Of a stretch of DNA of 64,000 nt, positions 43,118-52,209 are shown in pieces. The stretch lies in the NCBI GenBank assembly GCA_946408345.1, contig CAMJRR010000001.1:186001-250000 (forward strand), written 5' to 3'. The first letter of the stretch is position 1; each line of letters opens with the position of its first letter. The notes under the pieces were generated by a model that did no database searches, was not told the origin of the DNA, and saw only the letters and a program-made list of their open reading frames with translations. This DNA comes from an uncultured Bacteroidales bacterium. GTDB lineage: Bacteria; Bacteroidota; Bacteroidia; Bacteroidales; F082. A program made the position numbers and the translations under genes.

Positions 43118-43203
43118 CGGAGAGAAAGGGATTCGAACCCTTGGAACGCAAAGCGTTCAACGGTTTTCGAGACCGCCCCGATCGACCACTCCGGCATCTC
43201 TCC
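43118..43203 (-). tRNA. tRNA-Ser (anticodon CGA)
   Basis: An 86-base cloverleaf with long variable arm (GAACGCTTTGCGTTC), acceptor GGAGAGA/TCTCTCC, anticodon loop CTCGAAA and TTCGAAT in the T loop. Class II structure and CGA identify serine. No encoded CCA. Confidence 0.96.
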
Positions 43204-43257
43204 TTACTGCCATTTTAGGCAGGGTCTTACACTATAAAGGCGACTTACGCCGCCTTG

Positions 43258-43342
43258 CGGAGACAGAGGGATTCGAACCCCCGAAGCCTTTCGGCTTAAC
43301 GGTTTTCAAGACCGCCGCTATCGACCACTCAGCCATATCTCC
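43258..43342 (-). tRNA. tRNA-Ser (anticodon TGA)
   Basis: An 85-base class II tRNA with acceptor GGAGATA/TGTCTCC (one T-T opposition near the end), variable arm AAGCCGAAAGGCTT, anticodon loop CTTGAAA. It lies 54 bases upstream of tRNA-Ser(CGA), probably on one transcript; a -7 box TACTTTTG is at 43347-43354. Confidence 0.95.
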
Positions 43343-43446
43343 GCTGCAAAAGTACAACAATTTTCGATAGGTTGAGATTTTTCTCGAAAAAAAACTTTTT
43401 TCCGCCGAAAACCCCTATCTTTGCAAACCTGAAAAACTGCGGTTTC

Positions 43447-45066
43447 ATGAAGGCAACGCGCGTTCCATTTCTTCTGTTTTTGCTCTGTGCAACACTGATT
43501 TGTGCTTGCTCAAAGCAGAAATCTGCGTTTAATGAAGCCGATGCACCACATCATTTCAAGGAACTGAAAACGGTTGAAGCCTTGCTGGAAACTCAACCTG
43601 AACAAGCTTTGGATAGCGTTATTGTGCTGAGAAAAAGAAGCTCGCAAATGCCTTTTTCTGCATTAGACGATAACGAATTGCGTCTTCGCGAGGTACAGGC
43701 GCAATACAAAAACCGCTGCTTGACGAAAGACAGCCCTGATTTGGCATCCGTGGTTGCTTTCTATGATAGCCTCGCCGCTTTATTTCCCGATGACGCCGAC
43801 CTGCAATTTCTACTCGCCAATGCCAATTATTATAAAGGTGTGGAAAGCGCTTTCGCCAATGAAGATGTGGAGGCCTTTACACATTACCTGAAAGCCTTGG
43901 ACGTGATGCAACAGCGTGATTCTTGGGATGATACACCTTATGCCAATCGTTTCATTGCCTTGACTTACACGCGTTTGTCGGAAATCCTATATCGCTATGG
44001 CATCCGTGATGCGGCTTTTGAGACCTGCCACAAAGCGGCTTCGTATTATGAGTCGGAGGCCGATCAGGCAGCCATGATGCGCTTCGAAGCGGCCATCTTT
44101 CAGTCGCAGAAGGACTATGACAAGGCCATGTCTTTGTTTGAAAAGGCAGAACAGCGTATGCCTGTGGGTGACGAGCCAATGCAACTTGTTGTAGGGGCAA
44201 AACTATTTGAGCTTCAGCAGTTGGATTCGGCAGTCCCGCATTTGGCACGGGCTTTTGCAAATGGCGACCGTTTCGCTCGTGTGGATGCTGCAGCCAAGTT
44301 GGCCGAAATCTTTCGCGATAAGGGCATGGCCGACCAAGAGTTGGCTTATACGCGTTATTATGTCGAGAACTCTTTGATGGAAACAAGGCTGACTTCGCAC
44401 AGGATGGAGATTGAGTACCTGTTTGATGAGTTCAGCAATCCCAAAGCCGAAGCGACACCTAAAGAAAGCAATAATTTCAGCTCTTTGCTGATGCTGTCTT
44501 TGTTTTTGCTTTTGGTTATCGCTTTCATGGCTTATATCATTTACCGCAACCGCCGCCGTATCAGTCATATAGAGAACAAGATTACGGACATTGTACAGAA
44601 ACATGAGCAGGAGAATGCGGATAAGGATTTGGAGATGGAACAGGTGACGCAACGGCTGAATGCTCCAAGTATTGATTTTGACGAAGCATGGAAGTCGTTT
44701 TCCGAGAGTGCCATAGTGAAGAAAATCCAACAATCGGTGGAGGGGAAGGACATCATGATCAAGAGCGTGGGTGTTTATCCCAAGCTGAAGCTGAAAGAGA
44801 TGGATTATATCGAACTGGTCAAGGAAGCCAACCGTTGTTTTCCGGATTTCTCTTCTCGTTTCTTGAAGGATTTCCCCGACTTGAATGTGGCTGACCTTCG
44901 TCATTCCTGCTTGGCCCTCTTAGGCTTGAACGATGCTGAAATAGCGGTGCTTGAAGGTATCTCCTATAGCGGAACCAACCGTAGGACGAAAAAGATTCTT
45001 ACGGTCATCGGGCAAGGTAATAATTTGGAACAAGCCTTGCTGTCATACTTGAATAATAACTATTAA
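43447..45066 (+). CDS. TPR lipoprotein-type regulator with membrane helix and C-terminal HTH
   Basis: A 539-residue protein. The start MKATRVPFLLFLLCATLICACS is a lipoprotein-like signal. About 300 residues of TPR-type helical repeats (for example FETCHKAASYYESEADQAAMMRFEAAIFQSQKDYDKAMSLFEKAEQ) face outward, one membrane helix follows (SSLLMLSLFLLLVIAFMAYIIY, about 365-385), then a coiled coil and a C-terminal helix-turn-helix-like domain (VADLRHSCLALLGLNDAEIAVLEGISYSGTNRRTKKIL). This is a known Bacteroidetes design for one-component membrane regulators. Ligand and targets unknown; the GWxTD gene downstream is a candidate. -7 box TATCTTTG at 43416-43423. Confidence 0.78.
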   Translation: MKATRVPFLLFLLCATLICACSKQKSAFNEADAPHHFKELKTVEALLETQPEQALDSVIVLRKRSSQMPFSALDDNELRLREVQAQYKNRCLTKDSPDLASVVAFYDSLAALFPDDADLQFLLANANYYKGVESAFANEDVEAFTHYLKALDVMQQRDSWDDTPYANRFIALTYTRLSEILYRYGIRDAAFETCHKAASYYESEADQAAMMRFEAAIFQSQKDYDKAMSLFEKAEQRMPVGDEPMQLVVGAKLFELQQLDSAVPHLARAFANGDRFARVDAAAKLAEIFRDKGMADQELAYTRYYVENSLMETRLTSHRMEIEYLFDEFSNPKAEATPKESNNFSSLLMLSLFLLLVIAFMAYIIYRNRRRISHIENKITDIVQKHEQENADKDLEMEQVTQRLNAPSIDFDEAWKSFSESAIVKKIQQSVEGKDIMIKSVGVYPKLKLKEMDYIELVKEANRCFPDFSSRFLKDFPDLNVADLRHSCLALLGLNDAEIAVLEGISYSGTNRRTKKILTVIGQGNNLEQALLSYLNNNY

Positions 45067-45186
45067 AATATTGCTAATCAAATAAATAAATTGAATTTGT
45101 TGAGATTTGTTGATAAATTACAAACGAAAAAATGAATCAATCAGATATTATGTGTATAATTTTGCCTTGTCAAAAAATCTAACATC

Positions 45187-46680
45187 ATGAATACATCAAC
45201 ATTTGCAAAAAGAACACTTGCGACCTTATTGGTTTTGTTGGTCGCATTTTCGGGTCAAGCCCAAGTGAAGTCGAAAAGACTCAAATCCTATCTTTCCACG
45301 ACTACCTATTGTGCACCAGGTGTATCGCCCTATGTGGAGAATGCCATTGCCTTCGACTGTCGCTCGGCAGTCTACAAGCAGTTTGAACCTGGCAAGTTCA
45401 AGTCGACCATTGAGGTTCAGACCATCTTCCGTCAAGGCGATAAAATCTGTAACTATTCCAAAATTGCTTTGGATAGCCCAGTGGTGAGCGATACCACGAA
45501 TCTCGACGGTGCTTTCATCGACCAGCAGCGATTCTCCTTGCCTAATGGTGAGTATGAGATGGAAATCAGTGTCACGGACATGAACAGCGGTGAGACTTTG
45601 CCGACAGCTAAAGTCACCGTTGAGGTTGCTTTTCCTGACGACACACCCGCTATTTCCGACATCTTGCTGTTTGATTCCTACACCAAAGCAGCAAAACCCT
45701 CGACTTGCACCAAAAGCGGTTACGACTTCTTGCCTCGTGTGTATCCATTTTATGGGGCAAAGGAGGATAAGCTGAATTTCTATGTCGAACTCTACAATAG
45801 CGACAAGCTGTATGATGAGGGTAAGTTCTTGGTCAACTACTACATCGAGACCGTCGAGTCATCGAACCGTATGCAGAACTATTCCTACAACAAGCGCTTC
45901 GATGTAAAAAAGGTCGATGTGTTGCTTAACACCATTGATATCAAGGATTTGCCTTCCGGCAACTATTACCTTGTCGTCGAGATGCATGACTGCAGCAATG
46001 CCTTGATTTGTTCCAAGAGCTGGTTTTTCCAGCGCAGCAACCCGAGCGTTACCTATGACATGTCCGACTTGGCCGGTGTGAACATCTCCAATACTTTCGT
46101 CAGCAATATTACCGAGATTGATACGCTGCGCAAATATATCCGTTATCTCGATCCTATTTGCACAGAAATAGAGCGCGACTATTCGGTGAATTTGGTAAAG
46201 ACTGATGATGTGAAAACCATGCAGCAGTTCCTCTTCAATTTCTGGAGTGCACGTTCGCCGATGAATCCCCAAAAAGGCTTTGACGAGTATTTGGCCGCTG
46301 TGCGTCGCGTCAACATGTCGTTCAAGACCTCTTCGTTCCCAGGCTATCGCACCGACCGTGGCTATGTTTTCTTGAAGTATGGCCAGCCTGACAAAATCAT
46401 GGAAAGTCCTAATGAACCAGGTGCCTATCCCTACGAGATTTGGCATTATTATACCTTGGCTAACCAACGCAACAAGCGTTTCGTGTTTATGTCGAAGGAC
46501 ACTGCCGCGAATGACTACCAATTGATCCATTCTGACGTGGTTGGTGAGGTGAATAACCCGCGCTGGCAGCTCGAAATCTATTCGCGTTACTTTGGTCAAC
46601 CTAGCGAAGGTATTGATCAGACCGAGTTTCAAAATAGTTGGGGCTCACATGCTGGCGACCTTTACAACAACCCGAGATAA
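45187..46680 (+). CDS. GWxTD domain-containing secreted protein
   Basis: A 497-residue protein with signal peptide (MNTSTFAKRTLATLLVLLVAFSGQAQ). The N-terminal two thirds are beta-rich. The C-terminal 130 residues match the GWxTD domain: FLFNFWSARSPMNPQKGFDEYLAAVRRVNMSF, YRTDRGYVFLKYGQPDKIMESPNEPGAYPYEIWHYY. Members of this family occur in Bacteroidetes and Acidobacteria and have no firm function; some lie near type IX secretion genes. The acyltransferase gene starts three bases after it, so they form a transcription unit. -7 box TAATTTTG at 45157-45164. Confidence 0.88.
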   Translation: MNTSTFAKRTLATLLVLLVAFSGQAQVKSKRLKSYLSTTTYCAPGVSPYVENAIAFDCRSAVYKQFEPGKFKSTIEVQTIFRQGDKICNYSKIALDSPVVSDTTNLDGAFIDQQRFSLPNGEYEMEISVTDMNSGETLPTAKVTVEVAFPDDTPAISDILLFDSYTKAAKPSTCTKSGYDFLPRVYPFYGAKEDKLNFYVELYNSDKLYDEGKFLVNYYIETVESSNRMQNYSYNKRFDVKKVDVLLNTIDIKDLPSGNYYLVVEMHDCSNALICSKSWFFQRSNPSVTYDMSDLAGVNISNTFVSNITEIDTLRKYIRYLDPICTEIERDYSVNLVKTDDVKTMQQFLFNFWSARSPMNPQKGFDEYLAAVRRVNMSFKTSSFPGYRTDRGYVFLKYGQPDKIMESPNEPGAYPYEIWHYYTLANQRNKRFVFMSKDTAANDYQLIHSDVVGEVNNPRWQLEIYSRYFGQPSEGIDQTEFQNSWGSHAGDLYNNPR

Positions 46681-46683
46681 GCC

Positions 46684-47571
46684 ATGTCAAAACTTGGATT
46701 TCATATCGTGAAGCTTTGGGTGCGCTTCCTGTCCATCCATCCCTACTGGCTTCTGTATCTGAAGTCCGACTGCTATTATTTTCTCGTGTATTATGTCTTG
46801 CGCTATCGGCGTAAGGTGGTCAGGCAGAATTTGTTACGTTCTTTTCCCGATAAGGATGCCAAAGAGATAAAGACCATAGAGAAACGTTTTTACCAAAACC
46901 TTTGTGATTTGTTTGTGGAGGCTCCTAAGATGCTGAACATGAAGCCCGACGGTTATAAAAGCCGCATCACTTATACCAATCCGGAGTTGGTGACTCAGCT
47001 TTACGAACAAGGCAAAAATGTGTTTTACGCCATACCGCATTCGGGCAACTGGGAGTGGTTCGGCAAGATGATACCTGAACTCACCCAACATAAGAGTCTG
47101 GCCGTGTATAAGAGGGTGGAGAACCCTGTTTTTGAAAGGCTTATGTTGTATATCCGCACTTGCGACAGCACTTTGGAGATGGTGGAGTCGAATTCAGTGT
47201 TGCGGCGGTTGGCCCAGTTGCGCGACAGCCAGACTGCAGTGCTGATGATGGCCGACCAAACTTCCCACGGCTTGGCCTCAGACTATTGGACAGAATTTTT
47301 GCATCAGGACACCTGTTGGTTCACTGGAATCGAGCGCATCGCCAAGAAACTGGATTATGCCGTAGTCTTTGTCAGCATGGTGCGACAGGGTAGGGGACGC
47401 TATGAAGTGACTTTTGAGCTGGTCACCGACCGTCCGAAAGATGCGGGCACAGGAGAAATCATGGAGCCTTATGTGCGATGCGTGGAACGTTTCATCGAAG
47501 CCAATCCCGACAACTGGCTGTGGTCGCACCGACGTTGGAAACACGAAAGACCTAAAACGGAAGAAGCATGA
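46684..47571 (+). CDS. LpxL/HtrB-type lipid A acyltransferase
   Basis: A 295-residue acyltransferase of the lysophospholipid/lauroyl family that adds secondary acyl chains to lipid A. The HX4D/E motif is PHSGNWEW (about residue 119), with RRYR-type membrane anchoring at the start (LRYRRKVVRQNLLRSFPDKD) and MMADQTSHG and FFTGIERIAKK-like segments (WFTGIERIAKKLDYAVVFV). It overlaps the glycosyltransferase gene by four bases (ATGA), pointing to a joint envelope-glycolipid role. Confidence 0.88.
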   Translation: MSKLGFHIVKLWVRFLSIHPYWLLYLKSDCYYFLVYYVLRYRRKVVRQNLLRSFPDKDAKEIKTIEKRFYQNLCDLFVEAPKMLNMKPDGYKSRITYTNPELVTQLYEQGKNVFYAIPHSGNWEWFGKMIPELTQHKSLAVYKRVENPVFERLMLYIRTCDSTLEMVESNSVLRRLAQLRDSQTAVLMMADQTSHGLASDYWTEFLHQDTCWFTGIERIAKKLDYAVVFVSMVRQGRGRYEVTFELVTDRPKDAGTGEIMEPYVRCVERFIEANPDNWLWSHRRWKHERPKTEEA

Positions 47572-48590
47572 AGGTGGCCGTCGTCATATTGAATTACAAT
47601 GGGCGGAAATTCCTTGAAGAGTTTCTGCCCAATGTCATCGCCAACTGCGACCCTGCATTGACTGAAATCGTAGTGGCTGACAACGCTTCCACTGACGATT
47701 CTGTGGCCTTGATGAAAGAGCGATTTCCGGAAATCCGTTTGATTGAAAACGGTAGCAATGGTGGCTTTGCTACGGGCTACAATATGGCTTTGAGGCAGGT
47801 CGAGGCGCAATACTATGTGCTGCTCAATTCTGATATTGAGGTGACATCGCATTGGATAGAGCCAATTATCGAGATGATGGATGCTGACTCGCAGATTGCC
47901 GCCTGTCAGCCCAAGATATTGTCCTATTACCATAAGGAACAGTTTGAGTATGCAGGTGCCTGTGGCGGCTTCATCGACAAGTATGGCTATCCGTTCTGTC
48001 GCGGACGCGTGTTCCAGAACTTGGAAACCGATATGCACCAGTACGACGAGCCTAAAGAGGTGTTTTGGGCAACGGGAGCTTGCCTTTTCGTCCGCGCCGA
48101 TTTGTACCATCAGATTGGCGGATTGGACGACAGCTTCTTCGCCCACATGGAGGAAATTGACTTGTGCTGGCGGCTGAAGAACGCAGGATACAAGGTATAT
48201 TGTTGCCCGCAGTCGTGGGTCTATCATATCGGTGGGGGCACCTTGCCCAAAAACTCGCCGCGCAAGACCTATCTGAATTTCCGCAACAACCTCTCGCTGC
48301 TGGTGAAAAACCTTCCCAAGCATCGTGTGCATCGCATCATCTTCTATCGCATCCTCCTCGACTGGGTGGCGGCGTTCAAGTTCCTCTTCGAGGGCTGCCC
48401 GAAGGACTTCCAGATGGTCTTCAAGGCGCATTGGGATTTCTACAAAAGGTTGAAAGACTTGCGCAAAAAACGCAGCTACAATGAACACAAACTGGTCAGT
48501 TGCATCTATCGGAAGAACATCGTCTTCGAGAGCATCATTCGCGGAAAAAAGAAATTCAGCGATTTGAAAGAAAGCGATTTCACCTTGTAG
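47568..48590 (+). CDS. Family 2 glycosyltransferase
   Basis: A 340-residue GT-A fold enzyme with KVAVVILNYNGRKFLEEFLPNV, VVADNASTDDSVALMKE, NGGFATGYNMALRQ, YYVLLNSDIEV (the DxD-type motif, here NSD) and a C-terminal part with GGLDDSFFAHMEEIDLCWRLKNAGYKVYCCPQSWVYHIGGGT. The family includes rhamnosyl- and other surface-polysaccharide transferases; donor and acceptor are unknown. It is translationally coupled to the LpxL-like enzyme. Confidence 0.9.
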   Translation: MKVAVVILNYNGRKFLEEFLPNVIANCDPALTEIVVADNASTDDSVALMKERFPEIRLIENGSNGGFATGYNMALRQVEAQYYVLLNSDIEVTSHWIEPIIEMMDADSQIAACQPKILSYYHKEQFEYAGACGGFIDKYGYPFCRGRVFQNLETDMHQYDEPKEVFWATGACLFVRADLYHQIGGLDDSFFAHMEEIDLCWRLKNAGYKVYCCPQSWVYHIGGGTLPKNSPRKTYLNFRNNLSLLVKNLPKHRVHRIIFYRILLDWVAAFKFLFEGCPKDFQMVFKAHWDFYKRLKDLRKKRSYNEHKLVSCIYRKNIVFESIIRGKKKFSDLKESDFTL

Positions 48591-48664
48591 AGATGTGATT
48601 ATCTACGTCGAATTTGCATTTCATTGCGTTGTAATCTCGTATTTAAGGCCTTCGGATGTCAACA

Positions 48665-48773
48665 AAAAGTTGTAATTTGTTTTGTTAATGGATTGATTTT
48701 CAGATGTAAGCGTTTTCAAAAGTTTGTAATGACACGTTTATGCGTGAAAAAGATGGTTTTATTCATACTTTTG
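48665..48773 (+). promoter_or_regulatory. Promoter region with AAAAGTTTGTAAT site, copy 1
   Basis: A degenerate AAAAGTTGTAAT at 48665-48676, the exact 13-mer AAAAGTTTGTAAT at 48718-48730 (53 bases further), and TACTTTTG at 48766-48773. The same site pair and spacing recur at 49426-49537. The remaining 48591-48854 shows no gene. Confidence 0.65.
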
Positions 48774-48854
48774 CAGTGGAAAATCGGACAAACCAAGTGC
48801 CACGTGGTTTGAAGTTTTTCATGTCTAATATGTAAACTACTAATTCTGTTCTTA

Positions 48855-49355
48855 ATGAAAAAAGTAATTCTTCTTGTGGTTGCCGTTATGGGTTTGGCCT
48901 TTGCTGCAAAGGCACAAAACAATGCTATAGGTGTGCGCTTTAGCGGAGGCAATCAATGGTATTGCGGAGAAATCTCTTATCAGCGAAGTTTAGGTGCCCC
49001 CTACCGCTTTGAGGCAGACCTTGGTTACAGGGTTGATGATTATTTTGACATAGGGTATTTGTTTTTAACGGGCGTCTATCAATTGCATTTTGATATTTCT
49101 TCCGCTAAAAACCTTGGGTGGTATTTTGGTTTTGGTCCCAGATTAGAAATATTATACTATGATGGTCACTCCGGTTATGATAATCCAATTAACTTTGCAG
49201 GCGCGGTAGGTGTAGTGGGTCAAGTTGGTATGGACTATCATTTCAATGCAATTCCTCTCCAACTTGCATTGGACTTCCGTCCCTGCTTATATCTTGTCCC
49301 TACCACTGTATTCCGGTGGGCTGATTTCGGTTTAAGCATCCGATATAAATTTTAA
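48855..49355 (+). CDS. Small outer-membrane beta-barrel protein
   Basis: A 166-residue protein with signal peptide (MKKVILLVVAVMGLAFAAKAQ) and alternating hydrophobic and aromatic strands: AIGVRFSGGNQWYCGEISYQRSL, DIGYLFLTGVYQLHFDI, GWYFGFGPRLEILYYDG. The final ADFGLSIRYKF has the C-terminal aromatic of barrel proteins. About eight strands are expected. It is flanked by a promoter with the shared 13-mer and by a terminator. Function unknown. Confidence 0.75.
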   Translation: MKKVILLVVAVMGLAFAAKAQNNAIGVRFSGGNQWYCGEISYQRSLGAPYRFEADLGYRVDDYFDIGYLFLTGVYQLHFDISSAKNLGWYFGFGPRLEILYYDGHSGYDNPINFAGAVGVVGQVGMDYHFNAIPLQLALDFRPCLYLVPTTVFRWADFGLSIRYKF

Positions 49356-49381
49356 TTTCGGCACTTCAAGCCGAAAAATCG

Positions 49382-49409
49382 AAAAACCGCACAATGTTGC
49401 GGTTTTTTT
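49382..49409 (+). terminator. Terminator after the small beta-barrel gene
   Basis: AAAAACCGCA pairs with TGCGGTTTTT around a 6-base loop, followed by further T, 27 bases past the stop. Confidence 0.85.
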
Positions 49410-49425
49410 ATGTCAGGCAATAATC

Positions 49426-49537
49426 AAAAGTTTGTAATCAAAAATCGTAATCCATTGATTGTCAATATTTGACTTTTGTAAAAGTTTGTAATGGTCTATT
49501 CAGTTGTATTTTTCATCGAAATTTTGTAATACATTTG
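49426..49537 (+). promoter_or_regulatory. Promoter region with AAAAGTTTGTAAT sites, copy 2
   Basis: Exact 13-mers at 49426-49438 and 49480-49492 (54 bases apart) and TACATTTG at 49530-49537. The second site lies 37 bases before the -7 box, against 35 at 48718. This is the likely promoter of the regulator operon at 49559. Confidence 0.65.
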
Positions 49538-49558
49538 CACCGAAAAACGGAACACGCA

Positions 49559-51145
49559 ATGAATTGTGAATCGGTGAAAATAAAAACAGGTATTTTGCTC
49601 CTCCTCGCGGCGGTTCTGCTCCTCCCTGCTTGCAACACAAAAAGCAAGTCGGAAAGGATGCAAGCTGTGGTCGACGAGGTGCGTACCAAATACAAGGCCT
49701 ACGAGGACATCAGCCAGGACGACCAAATCTTTGAGGCATACGATTTCTTCGTGAAGCAAAAAGACTATGGCAACGCTGCGCCTGCTGCCCTCTATAGCGG
49801 CTGTGTGCGCCAAGCCAAAAAGGAATACGAGTCGGCTATGAACTGCTACAAGGAAGCCGACAAGTACGGCCGAATGGTTGGCGACTCGGTCAGTGCAGCC
49901 TTCGCTCAATATTATATAGGTGACCTGCTCAACAACAGCGGCAACGAGGCCGAAGCTATTGACAACTACAAAGCCGCTGCCGAATTGTGGGGCGACAGCC
50001 TCTCGCGCAAAGCCAAATGCCTCAATGCGGTAGCGATGATGCACATCGTCAACGATGACTACGACAGCGCGTTTGTCTATCTCGAACAAGCCTTGAATCT
50101 TGCCCAAACCGCGGAGGACAAAGTCACTGAAGCCTCGGTTTGGAACAACTATTCCGTTGCCTATCAGTTGCTTGATAAAAACGATGCTGCCAAAGAATGC
50201 TTGCGTAAAGCCTTACCTTTGACCGACCAAAAACGCCGCCCCATCGCCTTGCTCAACCTTGCCAAAGTGCATTTGGCCATGGAAGAGCGTGACTCGTTGG
50301 AATACTATAAAACACGTATGCTCAACGCGATAGAGGAAGTGGAATGTAGACCCGAAACGCAAGCCGCCGTTTATGGTTTCCTGATTAAGGATGCGCTTGC
50401 CGTGGGTGACTACGAAAAGGCCTATCAGTTTGAAAAACAGCATGAACAAGTGGCACTAGACATTCTCGGCGACCAAACACAAAGCTCCGTCCTCGAAATC
50501 CAGAAAAAATACGACTTCGAGGCGCAGGCCAACCAGCACAACCGCCAAATGCTCTCGCGGCAAAGGCTCATCATCGTGCTCACCATCGTCTTGATTGCCG
50601 CCTTGGTTTTGGTCACCATCTTGATTCTCAACGCTTTGAAAAAGAAGCGCATTGAGGCCGAAATCAATGCGAACCTGCTGGAACTGAAAAAACGCAACGC
50701 GCAGCAACAGCAAGAACAGACTGCAATGCGAGCACAATACGATGAGCTACAGAAGCAGAACGCGCAGCAAAGTGAACTACAAGCAGAATTTGGCGACAAG
50801 CTGAAAGATGAATACTTGCAGAAATGCAACATCATCCGTTGTTTCGAAGTATTGTCGCGTGACAGAAGCAATCCGATAGCTTTCAAAGACTTGGAGAAGT
50901 CACTCTTTGAAGGCGAAGACCATTGGGCTGGTTTTGAGGCCGCTTTCGAAGGGGTGCATCCGGGCTTCATCTCCTTTGTGCATAAACAGTATCCCGACTT
51001 GACCGATTTGGAGTTCCGCTACTGCCTGCTCTCGCATTTCAAACTTTCGCGTCAGGAATACGCCGATGTGCTCGGTTGCAGTGTCTATAATGTGGACAAA
51101 ATCCGCGCAAGCCTCAACACAAAAATGAAAAGTACTGCAATATGA
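49559..51145 (+). CDS. TPR lipoprotein-type regulator with coiled coil and HTH
   Basis: A 528-residue protein with the same layout as the one at 43447: lipoprotein-like signal (LLLLAAVLLLPACN), TPR repeats to about 330 (NAAPAALYSGCVRQAKKEYESAMNCYKEADKYG, AEAIDNYKAAAELWGDSL), one membrane helix (RLIIVLTIVLIAALVLVTILIL), a Gln-rich coiled coil (about 360-410), and a C-terminal HTH-like domain (PDLTDLEFRYCLLSHFKLSRQEYADVLGCSVYNVDKIRASLNTKM). The start 49559 was chosen because the -7 box at 49530 excludes the longer frame. Its stop overlaps the next ATG. It may respond to an envelope signal and control the genes downstream and its own promoter; this is inference. Confidence 0.78.
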   Translation: MNCESVKIKTGILLLLAAVLLLPACNTKSKSERMQAVVDEVRTKYKAYEDISQDDQIFEAYDFFVKQKDYGNAAPAALYSGCVRQAKKEYESAMNCYKEADKYGRMVGDSVSAAFAQYYIGDLLNNSGNEAEAIDNYKAAAELWGDSLSRKAKCLNAVAMMHIVNDDYDSAFVYLEQALNLAQTAEDKVTEASVWNNYSVAYQLLDKNDAAKECLRKALPLTDQKRRPIALLNLAKVHLAMEERDSLEYYKTRMLNAIEEVECRPETQAAVYGFLIKDALAVGDYEKAYQFEKQHEQVALDILGDQTQSSVLEIQKKYDFEAQANQHNRQMLSRQRLIIVLTIVLIAALVLVTILILNALKKKRIEAEINANLLELKKRNAQQQQEQTAMRAQYDELQKQNAQQSELQAEFGDKLKDEYLQKCNIIRCFEVLSRDRSNPIAFKDLEKSLFEGEDHWAGFEAAFEGVHPGFISFVHKQYPDLTDLEFRYCLLSHFKLSRQEYADVLGCSVYNVDKIRASLNTKMKSTAI

Positions 51146-51588
51146 AAAAAATATTCTCAATCATCATCCCATTAACTTTCAGTTTTTTATGCATATCTTC
51201 ATGCAATAAGGAGCCAGAACCTTCCTATCAAGAGCTGTCGTACCAAGAGTTGTTTTATCAAAACTACCTTGCTGGCAACGATGAAAAAAAGATTGACGTG
51301 AAAGGCTCACTCAGCAATGGAGACATGCGGCACCCCAACTTTGAGGCTTATCTTGTCGGCAACACGCTCTATGTGTGTTTTTACGAAACCATTGAGAACT
51401 GCATGACGCTCCTTACCAACGATAATGGCGATGTGTTGTTTTCGCGGAGGATGGAGAAACAATATCCTGCGCCTGTAAGAATCTATATGGGCAATGAGCC
51501 TACGGGCACTTACCGTGTCTATATCACCGACGGCATTGATGAGGCAGAAGGCACGTTTCTATTTGAAAATCAACAATTAAATCCATAA
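51142..51588 (+). CDS. DUF3244-like lipoprotein, copy 1
   Basis: A 148-residue lipoprotein (FLCISSC, then NKEPEPSY, an acidic stretch that often marks surface export in this phylum). The mature part has IDVKGSLSNGDMRHPNFEAYLVGNTLYVCFYETIENCMTLL and YMGNEPTGTYRVYITDG, a single immunoglobulin-like beta domain resembling DUF3244. The protein at 52782 is a close paralogue sharing KGSLSNGDMRHPN.EA. Near residue 28 two ELSYQEL-type heptads repeat. Coupled to the regulator upstream by ATGA overlap. Function unknown. Confidence 0.72.
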   Translation: MKKIFSIIIPLTFSFLCISSCNKEPEPSYQELSYQELFYQNYLAGNDEKKIDVKGSLSNGDMRHPNFEAYLVGNTLYVCFYETIENCMTLLTNDNGDVLFSRRMEKQYPAPVRIYMGNEPTGTYRVYITDGIDEAEGTFLFENQQLNP

Positions 51589-51591
51589 ACC

Positions 51592-52209
51592 ATGAACAAG
51601 AAATTCATCATCTTAAGTTTGGCGTTAGCACTATGTCTGCCAACCTTGGCACAAAAAGAGGAGCAAACACAAGACTTCCGTCGCCACGAAATCAGCCTCG
51701 GCTACGGATTTCTTCCCGTAAGCAGCGAAAGTTTCCTCCCAAAAGTGTATTTCCCTTATTGGATTGACAAGGTAGGGGCCATTAGCGGCGCCTACACCTA
51801 CTTTTTCAACCCACATGTCGGTGTGGGCGGCACCTATTCCTTTGACCCAAGGGAAATCGACTACAGGTATAACGGCCCGCTCACCAACAACCCTATGGTG
51901 GCCAATCTTTACGAATCGTGTCATAGCATAATGGGGCATGTCAAATTCAACTGCATCAACAAGAAGCACTTTGTCCTCTACATCAAGGCCGACGCAGGTG
52001 TTTGCTTTTGGGACTATCGGCTCAAGGAATACCAGCCCGAATTGTTCGGCGTCAACTTGCCCGATCAACACTGCTGCTTCGCATGGCAAACCGCTGCCGG
52101 CATCGAAGTGGGCAACGACCGCATCGCCGGTTTCGCCCAATGCGGTGTCGGCATGGAAGGCAATTTCAGCTTAGGAATCAGATACGAATTTAACAACAAA
52201 GCACAATGA
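51592..52209 (+). CDS. Outer-membrane beta-barrel protein
   Basis: A 205-residue protein with signal peptide (MNKKFIILSLALALCLPTLAQ). Strand pattern: RHEISLGYGFLPVSSESFLP, AISGAYTYFFNPHVGVGGTYSF, HVKFNCINKKHFVLYIKADAGVCFWDY, and the closing strand FSLGIRYEF. Probably eight strands in the outer membrane. It begins three bases after the first DUF3244-like gene and overlaps the next lipoprotein gene by four bases, so it belongs to the same operon. Family not named. Confidence 0.72.
   Translation: MNKKFIILSLALALCLPTLAQKEEQTQDFRRHEISLGYGFLPVSSESFLPKVYFPYWIDKVGAISGAYTYFFNPHVGVGGTYSFDPREIDYRYNGPLTNNPMVANLYESCHSIMGHVKFNCINKKHFVLYIKADAGVCFWDYRLKEYQPELFGVNLPDQHCCFAWQTAAGIEVGNDRIAGFAQCGVGMEGNFSLGIRYEFNNKAQ

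Noticed and set aside
43086-43370. 94-codon frame across the two tRNA-Ser genes
   Set aside because: It overlaps two well-folded tRNA genes on the other strand and has no coding features.
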